Notes: a model not told the origin generated them from the letters alone. DNA of 64,000 nt from Diplonema papillatum (GCA_030068145.1 JAPJBO010000029.1:310001-374000); one strand, 5' to 3'; counted from the stretch's first letter, positions 33,101 to 42,691 are shown. Numbers and translations: made by a program.

Positions 33101-33454
33101 TCCGACTCGCGCAACCGATCTTCGTCAGAGCCTATCGCAGTCACCGTTGTCCGGCGCACGTTCGCAGTATTCACGTTCGCACCGGCCAAACATAGCTGTA
33201 CATTTGTTGCAATAGTGTGTGCCTTTGAAGCGTGGATGATGCCTCTCGCGCTGCTCCCCTTGAAGTTCCTGGCTCATGCCGAAGCGCCGCCGCGGGGTGC
33301 AGCATCAGGCGTCATTTTTGTTGCAATAGTGTGTTTGTCAGGCCTTCGACTACCCTGAGCAACGCACTGTAAACATAGCTCTTTCACGACACTTGCGCGG
33401 CATCTCTGACCGGCGAGAATGAGTGCAGCTCTATTCGCTACCGTCTGATTCATC

Positions 33455-33990
33455 ACGTGCGAAGAGCTAACCGCGACGTCGGCGACGCAGATTATCGCCA
33501 CGGATTACTTGCGTCCTAACCCAAACGCTACCGCCTGACGCGTCCCGTGTGAAGAGTTGACCGCGACGCCGGCGACGCAGATTATCGCCACGGATTACTT
33601 GCGTCCTAACCCAAACGCTACCGCCTGACGCGTCCCGTGTGAAGAGTTGACCGCGACGCCGGCGACGCAGATTATCGCCACGGATTACTTGCGTCCTAAC
33701 CCAAACGCTACCGCCTGACGCGTCCCGTGTGAAGAGTTGACCGCGACGCCGGCGACGCAGATTATCGCCACGGATTACTTGCGTCCTAACCCAAACGCTA
33801 CCGCCTGACGCGTCCCGTGTGAAGAGTTGACCGCGACGCCGGCGACGAAGATTATCGCCACGGATTACTTGCGTCCTAACCCAAACGCTACCGCCTGACG
33901 CGTCCCGTGTGAAGAGTTGACCGCGACGCCGGCGACGCAGATTATCGCCGCAAACTACTGGCATTCTAACCTAAACGCTACCGTCTGACG
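33455..33990. repeat. 90-bp tandem repeat, about 5.5 copies
   Basis: A unit of exactly 90 bp (CGTCCCGTGTGAAGAGTTGA start at 33541, 33631, 33721 and onward) with one or two differences between copies. As 90 is divisible by 3, the minus strand is open with a 30-residue repeat (GDNLRRRRRGQLFTRDASGG), probably fortuitous. Single related units occur near 6680, 7020, 17250 and 51045-51130. Confidence 0.9.
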
Positions 33991-34153
33991 ACGCTCGACT
34001 GGCCCTCCAGCGGGGCCCGCGTGCGTGCTTCGGTCGCTGCCTGCAACTGCGAGTGCACTATAGTTTACTGTGGGAACTGGAGCAAAGCGCACGGCCGGAC
34101 GAGCACCTTCCCGCACCAACACCAGGAGACTTTGGCACGAGGCGGGGTGTAAT

Positions 34154-34333
34154 TGAGCCGGTCCATCCCCTCTTGATAGACCGTGATAGACCGAAGAATA
34201 CAGCACCGGGCAATTCGATGCAGCTCTAGGACTAGAGATGGACCTGATAGACCGTGGTGGACCGTGGTTCACTGTGATAAAACAGCGGCAGGCACTTCGA
34301 TGCAGTTTCAAGAGATAGGGACGGACCGGCTCA
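34154..34333. mobile_element. TGAGCCGG MITE copy 3
   Basis: Full-length, in the opposite orientation to copies 1, 2 and 5: left TGAGCCGGTCCATCCCC, right GGGACGGACCGGCTCA. No clear target duplication. Confidence 0.85.
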
Positions 34334-35606
34334 GTCATGTAGACAGCCACTCGGCGTGACTGAAGACCAACCCCAGCAGGATCAAAGAACGTCAGACCCA
34401 CCTTCCTCGCTCTTTTTGCGCTCCTCATAGCCAGACAGGGATGCCGAAAAGTCGGAAAGGGCCGTGCTTACTGAAAACTGCAAGAAAGAAACGAGGAGCA
34501 GCGGACATCCAGGACGGGAGGCAGAAAACGCAGTCTTCCATAACGAAGCCGGGATCTTTTGACTAATGCTGGGCACGCGCCACGTCTGAAAACTCCAGCT
34601 AGGCTGACAAGCGGCGAGATGGCGGACCACGGGATGCCCCGAGGCACCCGTGCCACCAAGGCATGCTTTGAGGGCCTTACCAACAGCATCATTGAAACTC
34701 GTGGGTGAACACCGACCTGTTGCACGAGACTTTCCTGCCTTGGAGATCAATTGAGGGTGTCCTGTCGACCGAGTTCAAACGCCCCAGGCCCCCCTAACAC
34801 ACGTACGTGACAATCGAACGTCGGATCACCCACCCTTTCTCCGTGTCAAATCGTAGGACAACGAGCCTACCAAGAAAGGTGCCGGCGGTGTAGACAGCGC
34901 GCGAAGGAATGTTAAACGGGGTTTCGCCCAGAGGCTTTTTTGTGTTATTCTGCAGATGTGTTTTTTTTTTTTTTGGGCCGGGGGAGGAAAAAAAAAACAG
35001 AGTCGACACCTCGACATTGCTCGCTTGCGCCAAGTAGTTTTGACTCGAACTGGCTTGCCGTGAAGGGCAAATGCCACCGAGACCTGAGCGACGCTGTGCG
35101 AGGCAAGCTAGCAATTCTTCTGCTTCTGCTTTTTTTTTTCTTTTCCACCGACGACAGCGCTTCTACGCGAAAACAGAAAACGCGTTAGTCATAGTTAGAG
35201 TGACGGTTGGCGGCGTTATTAGCTCCGAACAGGTGAGTGTGTGCGCACGCGCGCATGAACAGAGGACCGGCGGTGCGCACAGTGTCGCCACGACACTTTT
35301 CTTTCGTGTTTGGCGACCATGCACGTCTCAATTCTTCGTCGGCCGGCTGTGGAACCCGCTGGATAGCACGCGGGTCCACAGCTACGGTTCCTCAATGTTG
35401 TCGCCACGTTGTAGGGGGTGCGTGTGTGTGAGTGGGTGGGGGGAACGGCACACCGGTACACGACTGGTCACATCCCTTTCTCGGGGTTCACGCCGACAAA
35501 GGGGATCCTGTCCTTCGTTGCGGGGTGGAATCTTTCATTCTCGCACCCCTCCCCCCCCACTAAGGTTCTGCCAGGTGCAGTCGTGGCTAGTCGGCGAGCA
35601 CACGGC
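34334..35606. other. No gene recognised
   Basis: The minus strand is open over 34382-34750 (ASLSGYEERKKSEEGGSDVL at its end), but no family or splice structure supports it. T-rich runs occur at 34964-34974 and 35130-35140. The interval between the ATP-grasp gene and the thioredoxin-fold gene is otherwise repeat-derived. Confidence 0.4.
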
Positions 35607-35725
35607 GGCGTCCAGCCTTAAAAGATGGAGCTAAAGCTGGTGTTAAAAAAGCGGGTATTACACCCGCTTTTCGAGTTTTTCTCGTGCACACGACTCTATA
35701 ACTCCAGCTTCTGAGGCTGGACGCC
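35607..35725. mobile_element. GTCCAGCCT hairpin MITE, copy 1
   Basis: A 119-bp element with 12-bp perfect terminal inverted repeats GGCGTCCAGCCT / AGGCTGGACGCC and an inner complementarity (GGAGCTAAA versus TAACTCC). The internal AAAAGCGGGTATTACACCCGC stretch folds into a second hairpin. Related copy at 46587-46726. Confidence 0.85.
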
Positions 35726-35739
35726 ATCGTGTACGTGAT

Positions 35740-35825
35740 TGAGCCGGTCCGTCCCCTCTTGATAGACGGGCAATTCGATGCAGCTCTACTGGACCGCGAT
35801 TCACTGTGACAAACAGCCGGCTCTG
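35740..35825. mobile_element. TGAGCCGG MITE copy 4, deleted
   Basis: Retains both outer ends (TGAGCCGGTCCGTCCCC, CAGCCGGCTC) but has lost most of the middle. It lies 15 bp from the GTCCAGCCT hairpin element. Confidence 0.7.
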
Positions 35826-36038
35826 TGATACCGTTTACTTCCGTCTCGCGCTGAGCTTCAACGCTCAGGAAACATCGATTTCCTTCAGGAGGAAAAACTC
35901 ACTACCGGGGGGCCTCCGGCGTGGCTGTGAATCCGACCTTGAGCTGAAGGACTCTGCAAAAAGGCTCGGTCAACCTCTGTGGGAGCGTGTTAGGAACAGA
36001 GAGAGAGAGAGAGGCAGAGAAAATGTGGGGTAACAGTC

Positions 36039-39000
36039 TCAAATCATGTCCAGCACGTCGCGGTTCTGCTCCATGGTGTCCTTCAAGCCTTCGGTTTCCG
36101 ACGCCTTACCTTTCAACACCTTCTTGACGAACTCGAAGTAGACCGTGTAGATGTCGGTCTGTGCATAGGGTTCGATGACTTGCAAAACTGTGTGCTGGCG
36201 TCGACGAACTCTTTAGCGTTATTTGTGGACTCGAAGGTCGGTATTTTAAAGTCTCCGGTTGACCGTAGAGGCTTGTGTATGGCGTAACGCACTGAGGAGC
36301 CTTGTTGTTCCGAGGGTTTGAGCCTTGTGGCCGGTTCCTACGGTTATCTCCTGGTTCGGCTCCACTCGAAAGGGTGGGGTTGAGAAAAGTAAGAGGGCGC
36401 AGCTCATTTCGGGCACTCCGTTGTGAAAATTTGTGAAGTCCCCTAACGCGTTTAGAGGGTTTTTAGAGTTAACCTTCGTTTGAGATCCCGGTATTTTAGG
36501 GCCTCCGGGTGACCTTTGACAAATGGGTTCGCTTAGAGCGAGTAAGGGCTAGTGTGGGTGTGGGTTGTTTCTTGAGGGACTGGTCCTCTTCATTATTTTT
36601 CACTGCGTTGTTGTGTGCACCTCGGGAGAGAAATCTTCGATTCGTGTTCAGGGGGGGAAAATCTTAGTTTGATGTTTAGGCAGAACACTGCCTCTCATGC
36701 ATAGTTGATGCTAGCATCAAGTCCTCGAGGAAGATGTTGTCAAGGAAAGGGATGCAAAAATGGAAAAGGTAACAAGGGGAGTGTACGGCTCCCCAAAGTG
36801 GGGTATGAAACCTTGAGAGGCTAGCCCCCTAAATTTTTCACCGCGGTGTTGTGTGCACCTCGTTCTTCGTCTCAGGTTTCGCTCTTGAACGCAGACCAAT
36901 CCAAAGTCAGAGCTCATCATCAGTGAGTCCTTTGGATGGGGATTCTCAGTCCTGTTCCGGTGCGAGCACAACTTGGTTTCACTGCGGTGCTCCTTCCTCA
37001 TTCATTTGTTTTGCGCCATATGTGTTGTCACCTGTTTTGGTAATTTCCACAGTACGCTGCCAACCGTCACTTTTTGATATTGACAACCGTGGTAACCGTG
37101 GTGGATAGTAGTAACTGAGCCTGGTTACCATAAAAAAAGACAGGCGCTTCGTTTTGTTTATGCGTGCCGGTTGATCGTTTTCCCACTTGTATTGACCCTG
37201 TGTCATACTCAGGTAAGGAATTCTGATCAACCACCAAAGCACGCTGCGGCTGCCTACGTCTTTTTTCGCCTGCGCAATACATTGAAGGGCAACCCGCAAG
37301 ATTGTTGTACTAATACATCCTCCTCCTACTGCGTATACTGGCTCCGTCTGCTGCTTCGTCTTCACCGTCGCGGATGATGCATAAATCGAAAGTAGGTTGA
37401 AGTATGCTAAAGATAAAGTGGTGTCACCTGAGGGTGTAATCTCAGGGCCGCCCACGTGATAAGCCGTTAAGCATTGAGTTCTTTTAAGTACATGAACCAC
37501 ACGGATTAACATGCACTGCCTTGAAAGTCAGGTTATCGGATGACGTCGTCACCTGCCATCGCGTCGTCAAGGTCGAGCATTTGTGGAGCTAGCGGGGTTT
37601 GGCTTTCTTGCGATTCCAGAGACTGAGTCGGCGAGTACGAGGGCGGGCACGTGTGTCCGTTTTTCACTTTCGAGGGCATTGGTGTGCCCGTGGTCCCCGG
37701 TCGTTTCTGAGAGCTGCTTGCCCTCGGTACCTTCTTCTTCCTTCGATGCACCCCTGAGTCGGGGGTGGTCGCCTTCGTCTTCTTCCGCTTGCGGCCGGCG
37801 ATCGGGCCTTCCTTCGGGGTGCCTAGCACCCTTTTCTTCAGCGCTGGTCGTTCGCTGGTTCCTGGCGTTGGTGGCGGCCTTTTGGTCGCCCGTCCGGTCG
37901 TCGCCGTCTCCTTTTTCGTTGCCGCGGGCGGCGCTTGCGCCGCTCGCTTTCCAACTGGCGTTCCCCGTTGTACGCCCACCTGGGTGGGTGAGGAGGGCCT
38001 CTTCTTCTTGTTGCGTCCGGGGGTTGACGGGACGTTCGGTTCGTTGGACTGGTGGTGGCCGCGGCGGCAACATGCCGCCGGTCGCCTCTGCGTCAGCGTA
38101 GGGAGCCTCTTGCACTCTTGGCAGGTTCCTCTGCCATGCGTGCGGCAGGCATGATGCCCGCTGCGGCAACACGCCGCCGCCGTCTTGCACTCGCCGCACT
38201 TCGTCGTGCTGTGCTCTGTGCACACCGCGATCGGCTGCCCATCGTTCGCGTGGTGATGGTGCCGGCAGCACATCTCTACCGTGGGCACGTCCCTTCGGAC
38301 GAGTGCTCTGCACGCCTCACACTTCCCTTTGTGATGGGTCGCGCACGTGACGAGTGCCTTCTCTATATCGACACCCGGCATATGCACGGGGTCTGGGTGC
38401 AGTTGTGGTGGGGCAGGCAGGGCCCACCTCGCCGCTCTCCCGATCGTCCAGTCAGGGTACGCCGGGCACTGCGTCCCTACATCGCTTCCTTTCACTTGTT
38501 CCTCAAGTATCGTCCCCGTGTGTGCCTCGCGAAAGCGTGGCCTGGGCCGTACACCCGATATCCCCGAGATGCCCATGAACGACAGCGACGTCGTCGGGCA
38601 CACCCTCTCCCCTCTCATGCAGCTTCCCAGCCCTTGCTGTGCCGCCAGCTTGTCCAACGCGCTCATCATGCAGCGCAGGACGTTTCCCCGTTCTCTCACC
38701 CCCTTCGGCGCATTCCCGTGCAGCGGCATGCTGAGGCCCGAGAAGAGTTCAAAGTCGATCGCAAGCTCTAGCATTGACGCCTGCCCGCTCTCGGTCCACT
38801 GCATGTCAGACAGCCACGCTACCAACGCATAAAACGTCGGTAGTCCCCAGGTCTTGTTTCGCTCCCACGTCCATGCCGGGGCAATCCGCGCAAAGGGGTG
38901 GTCAAATTTCTCGGCAGGCATCGCATCCGCTCTCGACCAGGGGGTCGTGGGGTTCCTGGCTACCCAGCCACGTGCTTCGAGCCCTGCACGTTCCGCAAGG

Positions 39001-42000
39001 ATTTCAGCCATCATCTCCTGGAGCCGCCTCGATAAGTGGGCGTTCCCCGGTACAACCACACCATGTTCCAGCGTGCATCGGGGCCACTCGGTTCGGTTGG
39101 CCGCCATCAGCCCGGCGTGTGCTTCCCGCCGGCGAATGTGTGAGTATGCGTCGCAGTCCCAGTAGATATGCTGTTCGTTCTCCGTCACGCCGCTCCCACA
39201 GTGCTTGCAGCTGGGCGCCTGCGGCTCAGCTCCAGCCTGCCTCATCCGCGACGTGAACTCCGCCGTGTTCACACCCCCCGCAATCGCAACTCGAATTAGC
39301 TTCGCCGTGTGCGCGGAACATTCCCTCGTCTTCCAGAACGCATTCGTGCGCTCCAAGTCGGCTCTTTCCAGCCCCTGATATCCTGGCCTTCTCGCCATCA
39401 GTCGGGCCCACGTCCTCGTTCTCAGGTCCGCCCTCACTTCGTGCCCCCTCTTCGAGGGCGACGAGGCCAGCGGGTCGAACACTGCACCATTCCGTCGTAG
39501 CGTGCGAGATAGGGGCCCAGGCTCCCATATGTGTCCACACTCCTCCATGCTCCTCATCGCCAGCCCGACTGGGCCGAGGGGTTGGTCCCCCTCGGCGTAC
39601 CGCCCCCGGATACTCTCCATCAGAGGTAGCAGTCGCGGCAGCCTCTCGCACGCCGCGTAGAACGCCGTCGTCACCCGGTACGCTAAACACGTACCGGGGT
39701 CCGTCAGGTGGCCCTTCTCCTGGAAGTTCAGGACCATTTCTCTCGCGCGCTTCGGGTTTGCTCCACCCCAGATCAGACCCATCACCGACGTCGTCAACCG
39801 CTTCATCGCCACCTTTGACACCGGCGCGAAGGAGCAGCCCGATAGCGCTGCCGGCAACACATTCGACTGCACAATACGGACCCGCTTTTCGTACCGGAAT
39901 GGCGCGTGGCGGAGGCCCTCCGCTAGGGCCGCCGCCCTCTCTACCCTCTTAGAGTCGGACCTCTCCTTTCTGTTCTTCGCCGTTGAGACTAGGGCCCCCA
40001 GACACGTGACGGACTTGCTAAATCGCAGCAGCGCATTTCCGCTTCGGAGTCTGAGCGTCGACTGGTGCCTCTGCCTCGTCCGCCGTTAAGCATTGAGTTC
40101 TTTTAAGTACATGAACCACACGGATTAACATGCACTGCCTTGAAAGTCAGGTTATCGGATGACGTCGTCACCTGCCATCGCGTCGTCAAGGTCGAGCATT
40201 TGTGGAGCTAGCGGGGTTTGGCTTTCTTGCGATTCCAGAGACTGAGTCGGCGAGTACGAGGGCGGGCACGTGTGCCCGTTTTTGACTTTCGAGGGCATTG
40301 GCGTGCCCGTGGTCCTCGGTCGTTTCTGAGAGCTGCTTGCCCTCGGAACCTTCTTCTTCCTTCGATGCACCCCTGACTCGGGGGTGGTCGCCTTCGTCTT
40401 CTTCCGCTTGCGGCCGGCGATCGGGCCTTCCTTCGGGGTGCCAAGCACCCTCTTCTTCAGCGCTGGTCGTTCGCTGGTTCCTGGCGTTGGTGGCGGCCTC
40501 TTGGTCGCCCGTCCGGTTGCCGCCGTCTCCTTTTTCGTTGCCGCGAGCGGCGCTCGCGCCGCTCGCGCCGCTCGCTTTCCTAATGGCGTCTCCCGCTGTA
40601 CACCCACCTGGGTGGGTGAGGAGGGCCTCTTCTTCTTGTTGCGTCCGGGGGTTGACTGGACGTTCGGCTTGTTGGACTGGTGGTGGCCGCGGCTGCAACA
40701 TGCCGCCGGTCGCCTCTGCGTCAGCGTAGGGAGCCTTTTGCACTCTTGGCAGGTTCCTCTGCCATGCGTGCGGCAGGCATGATGCCCGCTGCGGCAACAC
40801 GCCGCCGCCGTCTTGCACTCGCCGCACTTCGTCGTGCTGTGCTCTGTGCACACCGCGATCGGCTGCCCATCGTTCGCGTGGTGATGGTGCCGGCAGCACA
40901 TCTCTACCGTGGGCACGTCCCTTCGGACGAGTGCTCTGCACGCCTCACACTTCCCTTTGTGATGGGTCGCGCACGTGACGAGTGCCTTCTCTATATCGAC
41001 ACCCGGCATATGCACGGGGTCTGGGTGCAGTTGTGGTGGGGCAGGCAGGGCCCACCTCGCCGCTCTCCCGATCGTCCAGTCAGGGTACGTCGGGCACTGC
41101 GTCCCTACATCGCTTCCTTTCACTTGTTCCTCAAGTATCGTCCCCGTGTGTGCCTCGCGAAAGCGTGGCCTGGGCCGTATACCCGATATCCCCGTGATGC
41201 CCATGAACGACAGCGACGTCGTCGGGCACACCCTCTCTCCTCTCATGCAGCTTCCCAGCCCTTGCTGTGCCGCCAGCTTGTCCAACGCGCTCATCATGCA
41301 GCGCAGGACGTTTCCCCGTTCTCTCACCCCCTTCGGCGCATTCCCGTGCAGCGGCATGCTGAGGCCCGAGAAGAGTTCAAAGTCGATCGCAAGCTCCAGC
41401 ATTGACGCCTGCCCGTTCTCGGTCCATTGCATGTCCGACAGCCACGCTACCAACGCATAAAACGTCGGTAGTCCCCAGGTCTTGTTCCGTTCCCACGTCC
41501 ATGCCGGGGCAATCCGCGCGAAGGGGTGGTCAAATTTCTCGGCAGGCATCGCATTCGCTCTCGACCAGGGGGTCGTGGGGTTCCTGGCCACCCAGCCACG
41601 TGCTTCGAGCCCAGCCCGTTCCGCAAGGATTTCAGCCATCATCTCCTGGAGCCGCCTCGAGAATTGGGCATTCTCGGGTACTACCACACCGTGTTCCAGC
41701 GTGCATCTGGGCCAGTCGGCCCGGTTGGCTGCCATCAGCTCGGCATGTGCCTCTCGTCGCCGTATGTGCGAGTACGCTCCGCAGTCCCAGAAAACGTGTT
41801 TCTCGTCCTCGGTGTCGCCGCTTCCACAGTGCTTGCAGCTGGGCGCCTGCGGCTCAGCTCCGGCCTGCCTCATCCGCGACGTGTACTCAGCCGTTAAGCA
41901 TTGAGTTCTTTTAAGTACATGAACCACACGGATTAACATGCACCGTTAAGCAGCGGCTGCCGGCTTATCCCGTAACACTTGTTATATGTACGTTTTTGAA

Positions 42001-42691
42001 AGAGTAGCGTAGAAAGGTCAGGCAGTGATTCGGTGTGTTTGTCATAATCGTCGTGACGCCTCAGGACACGCTTCAGAAAAGAGGGGGCAAGGGTGGGTGG
42101 GCAAGCGAGGGGTTAAGTTACGATTTTCGGGATAGCGACGGGGTTATTTAACCTTGTAACGAGTTAGGTATGCGTCGGATATATTAATCTTCTAAGATCT
42201 GCGTTCTTATTTGTTTGTGCGTGCCGGTTGATCGTTTTCCCACTTGTATTTACCCTGTGTGTATTCAGGTAAGGAATTCTGATCAACCACCAAAACACGC
42301 TGCCTACGTCTTTTTAGCCTGCACAATACATTGAAGGACAACCCACAAGATTGTTAGTACTAAAAAAAGAGGGTGGGGAGCAAACCTTTCCGCCCGTGTT
42401 TTCGACGACGAAGAACGGAGCCCGCGAGACGTCGTGCTTGGCCGCGAGCACCATGCCGGAGCTGGCGTCGTCGCGCTCGTCTGCGACCAGCACTTCGTCG
42501 ATCATCTTCATCTGGTCCGCCTTCTCGAGGCGCTCCACCACCTCGCCGCACTTCTTGCACGGCGTCCCGTCGGCCTTGATCTTCTTCACGAACGTGATCT
42601 TTTCGATCCCGCCGAGCCCGCTGACGCTGGCCCACCGGACCGACGCGCCGACCGCGCGGCGCAGGCTGCTGGGCATGACGAAGCGGTTCAT
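36039..42691 (-). CDS. Mitochondrial thioredoxin-fold CxxC protein, two exons, 153 aa
   Basis: Exon 1 42691-42386 (102 codons, phase 0, donor GTTTGC) and exon 2 36194-36039 (acceptor GACGCCAG, 51 codons plus TGA). Residues 1-27 (MNRFVMPSSLRRAVGASVRW and on) are basic and lack acidic residues, as in a mitochondrial presequence. DGTPCKKC places a CxxC at 45-48, and RAPFFVV places the expected cis-Pro at 92. VLVADERDDASSGM and, in exon 2, DIYTVYFEFVKKVL match small bacterial glutaredoxin/thioredoxin-like proteins I recall (ADERDPAS, APFF, VYTVY). Likely a thiol-disulfide oxidoreductase or metal-binding redox protein of mitochondria; the exact role is unknown. The 6.2-kb intron holds two family B copies, one family D copy and three LINE insertions. 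Five truncated exon 1 copies lie upstream. Confidence 0.8.
36205..36480 (+). repeat. Dispersed family D copy, interrupted, in thioredoxin-fold gene intron
   Basis: TATTTTAAAGTCTCCGGTTG at 36241, then about 90 bp of unrelated sequence, then AAGAGGGCGCAGCTC and CTAACGCGTTTAGAGGG. It begins about 15 bp from the exon 2 acceptor. Confidence 0.75.
37160..37318 (-). repeat. Dispersed family B copy in thioredoxin-fold gene intron
   Basis: A diverged copy in the sense orientation. The branch-point-like motif is degraded to TACAAC. It sits beside a copy of the small element that also surrounds the LINE target. Confidence 0.75.
37474..40082 (-). mobile_element. 5'-truncated LINE, copy 1 (2609 bp)
   Basis: A minus-strand non-LTR retrotransposon 3' end, bounded on each side by the 10-bp CCGTTAAGCA (37464-37473 and 40083-40092). 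It contains the C-terminal half of the reverse transcriptase ORF and a 3' UTR of about 60 bp (ends ..CTTAAAAGAACTCAA on the gene strand). No endonuclease or RT catalytic core is present, so it is not autonomous. It lies in the intron of the thioredoxin-fold gene in the same orientation. Confidence 0.9.
37533..40082 (-). CDS. LINE ORF2 C-terminal region (849 codons, 5'-truncated)
   Basis: Open from the truncation point to TAA. The first part (LRFSKSVTCLGALVSTAKNR, PFRYEKRVRIVQSNVLPAAL, DPGTCLAYR) is the thumb and connection region that follows the polymerase domain in LINE proteins. A zf-RVT zinc-binding motif follows (CKHCGSGVTENEQHIYWDC). The C-terminus has three repeats of a Cys/His module (CATHHKGKCEAC, CTEHSTTKCGEC, CRTHGRGTCQEC, each followed by CCR.GHH or CCRHHHH), then a long basic Pro/Lys-rich tail. 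The YxDD catalytic box lies upstream of the truncation. Intact reading frames in both copies point to recent insertion. No role for the host gene is implied. Confidence 0.85.
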   Translation of the reverse strand, partial: RTRQRHQSTLRLRSGNALLRFSKSVTCLGALVSTAKNRKERSDSKRVERAAALAEGLRHAPFRYEKRVRIVQSNVLPAALSGCSFAPVSKVAMKRLTTSVMGLIWGGANPKRAREMVLNFQEKGHLTDPGTCLAYRVTTAFYAACERLPRLLPLMESIRGRYAEGDQPLGPVGLAMRSMEECGHIWEPGPLSRTLRRNGAVFDPLASSPSKRGHEVRADLRTRTWARLMARRPGYQGLERADLERTNAFWKTRECSAHTAKLIRVAIAGGVNTAEFTSRMRQAGAEPQAPSCKHCGSGVTENEQHIYWDCDAYSHIRRREAHAGLMAANRTEWPRCTLEHGVVVPGNAHLSRRLQEMMAEILAERAGLEARGWVARNPTTPWSRADAMPAEKFDHPFARIAPAWTWERNKTWGLPTFYALVAWLSDMQWTESGQASMLELAIDFELFSGLSMPLHGNAPKGVRERGNVLRCMMSALDKLAAQQGLGSCMRGERVCPTTSLSFMGISGISGVRPRPRFREAHTGTILEEQVKGSDVGTQCPAYPDWTIGRAARWALPAPPQLHPDPVHMPGVDIEKALVTCATHHKGKCEACRALVRRDVPTVEMCCRHHHHANDGQPIAVCTEHSTTKCGECKTAAACCRSGHHACRTHGRGTCQECKRLPTLTQRRPAACCRRGHHQSNEPNVPSTPGRNKKKRPSSPTQVGVQRGTPVGKRAAQAPPAATKKETATTGRATKRPPPTPGTSERPALKKRVLGTPKEGPIAGRKRKKTKATTPDSGVHRRKKKVPRASSSQKRPGTTGTPMPSKVKNGHTCPPSYSPTQSLESQESQTPLAPQMLDLDDAMAGDDVIR
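40093..41890 (-). mobile_element. 5'-truncated LINE, copy 2 (1798 bp)
   Basis: Near-identical to copy 1 but starting further downstream. It is bounded by CCGTTAAGCA at 40083-40092 and 41891-41900. Its 3' UTR ends exactly as in copy 1, directly against the shared 10-bp repeat. Confidence 0.9.
40152..41888 (-). CDS. LINE ORF2 C-terminal fragment, copy 2
   Basis: Begins in the zf-RVT region (EYTSRMRQAGAEPQAPSCKH) and continues through the triple Cys/His module and basic tail to TAA. It differs from copy 1 by scattered substitutions and a short in-frame expansion in an Ala/Arg-rich stretch (RAARAARAP). The frame happens to extend upstream through the short third LINE remnant. Confidence 0.8.
   Translation of the reverse strand, partial: EYTSRMRQAGAEPQAPSCKHCGSGDTEDEKHVFWDCGAYSHIRRREAHAELMAANRADWPRCTLEHGVVVPENAQFSRRLQEMMAEILAERAGLEARGWVARNPTTPWSRANAMPAEKFDHPFARIAPAWTWERNKTWGLPTFYALVAWLSDMQWTENGQASMLELAIDFELFSGLSMPLHGNAPKGVRERGNVLRCMMSALDKLAAQQGLGSCMRGERVCPTTSLSFMGITGISGIRPRPRFREAHTGTILEEQVKGSDVGTQCPTYPDWTIGRAARWALPAPPQLHPDPVHMPGVDIEKALVTCATHHKGKCEACRALVRRDVPTVEMCCRHHHHANDGQPIAVCTEHSTTKCGECKTAAACCRSGHHACRTHGRGTCQECKRLPTLTQRRPAACCSRGHHQSNKPNVQSTPGRNKKKRPSSPTQVGVQRETPLGKRAARAARAPLAATKKETAATGRATKRPPPTPGTSERPALKKRVLGTPKEGPIAGRKRKKTKATTPESGVHRRKKKVPRASSSQKRPRTTGTPMPSKVKNGHTCPPSYSPTQSLESQESQTPLAPQMLDLDDAMAGDDVIR
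41901..41942 (-). mobile_element. 42-bp LINE 3' end, copy 3
   Basis: Only the last 42 bases of the LINE 3' UTR (TGCATGTTAATCCGTGTGGT and on), again bounded by CCGTTAAGCA (41891-41900 and 41943-41952). It marks a third, extremely truncated insertion at the same site. Confidence 0.85.
42215..42360 (-). repeat. Dispersed family B copy, sense, 25 nt after the thioredoxin-fold gene donor
   Basis: On the gene strand TACTAAC (42359-42353) follows the exon 1 donor by about 25 nt and a T-run; TTGTGCAG comes 34 nt later. This is the closest such placement in the window. Confidence 0.85.

Noticed and set aside
33467..33964. 165-codon minus-strand ORF with a 30-residue repeat
   Set aside because: The period of 90 keeps the frame open. 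The sequence is Arg-rich, lacks start context and splice support, and single units occur elsewhere out of frame.
33455..33990. Regularly spaced repeats considered as CRISPR
   Set aside because: Direct 90-bp units without unique spacers, in a eukaryotic context.
38052..41460. Several 120-240 codon plus-strand ORFs over the LINEs
   Set aside because: Shadows of the LINE ORF2 frames, which carry the zinc-binding motifs on the minus strand.
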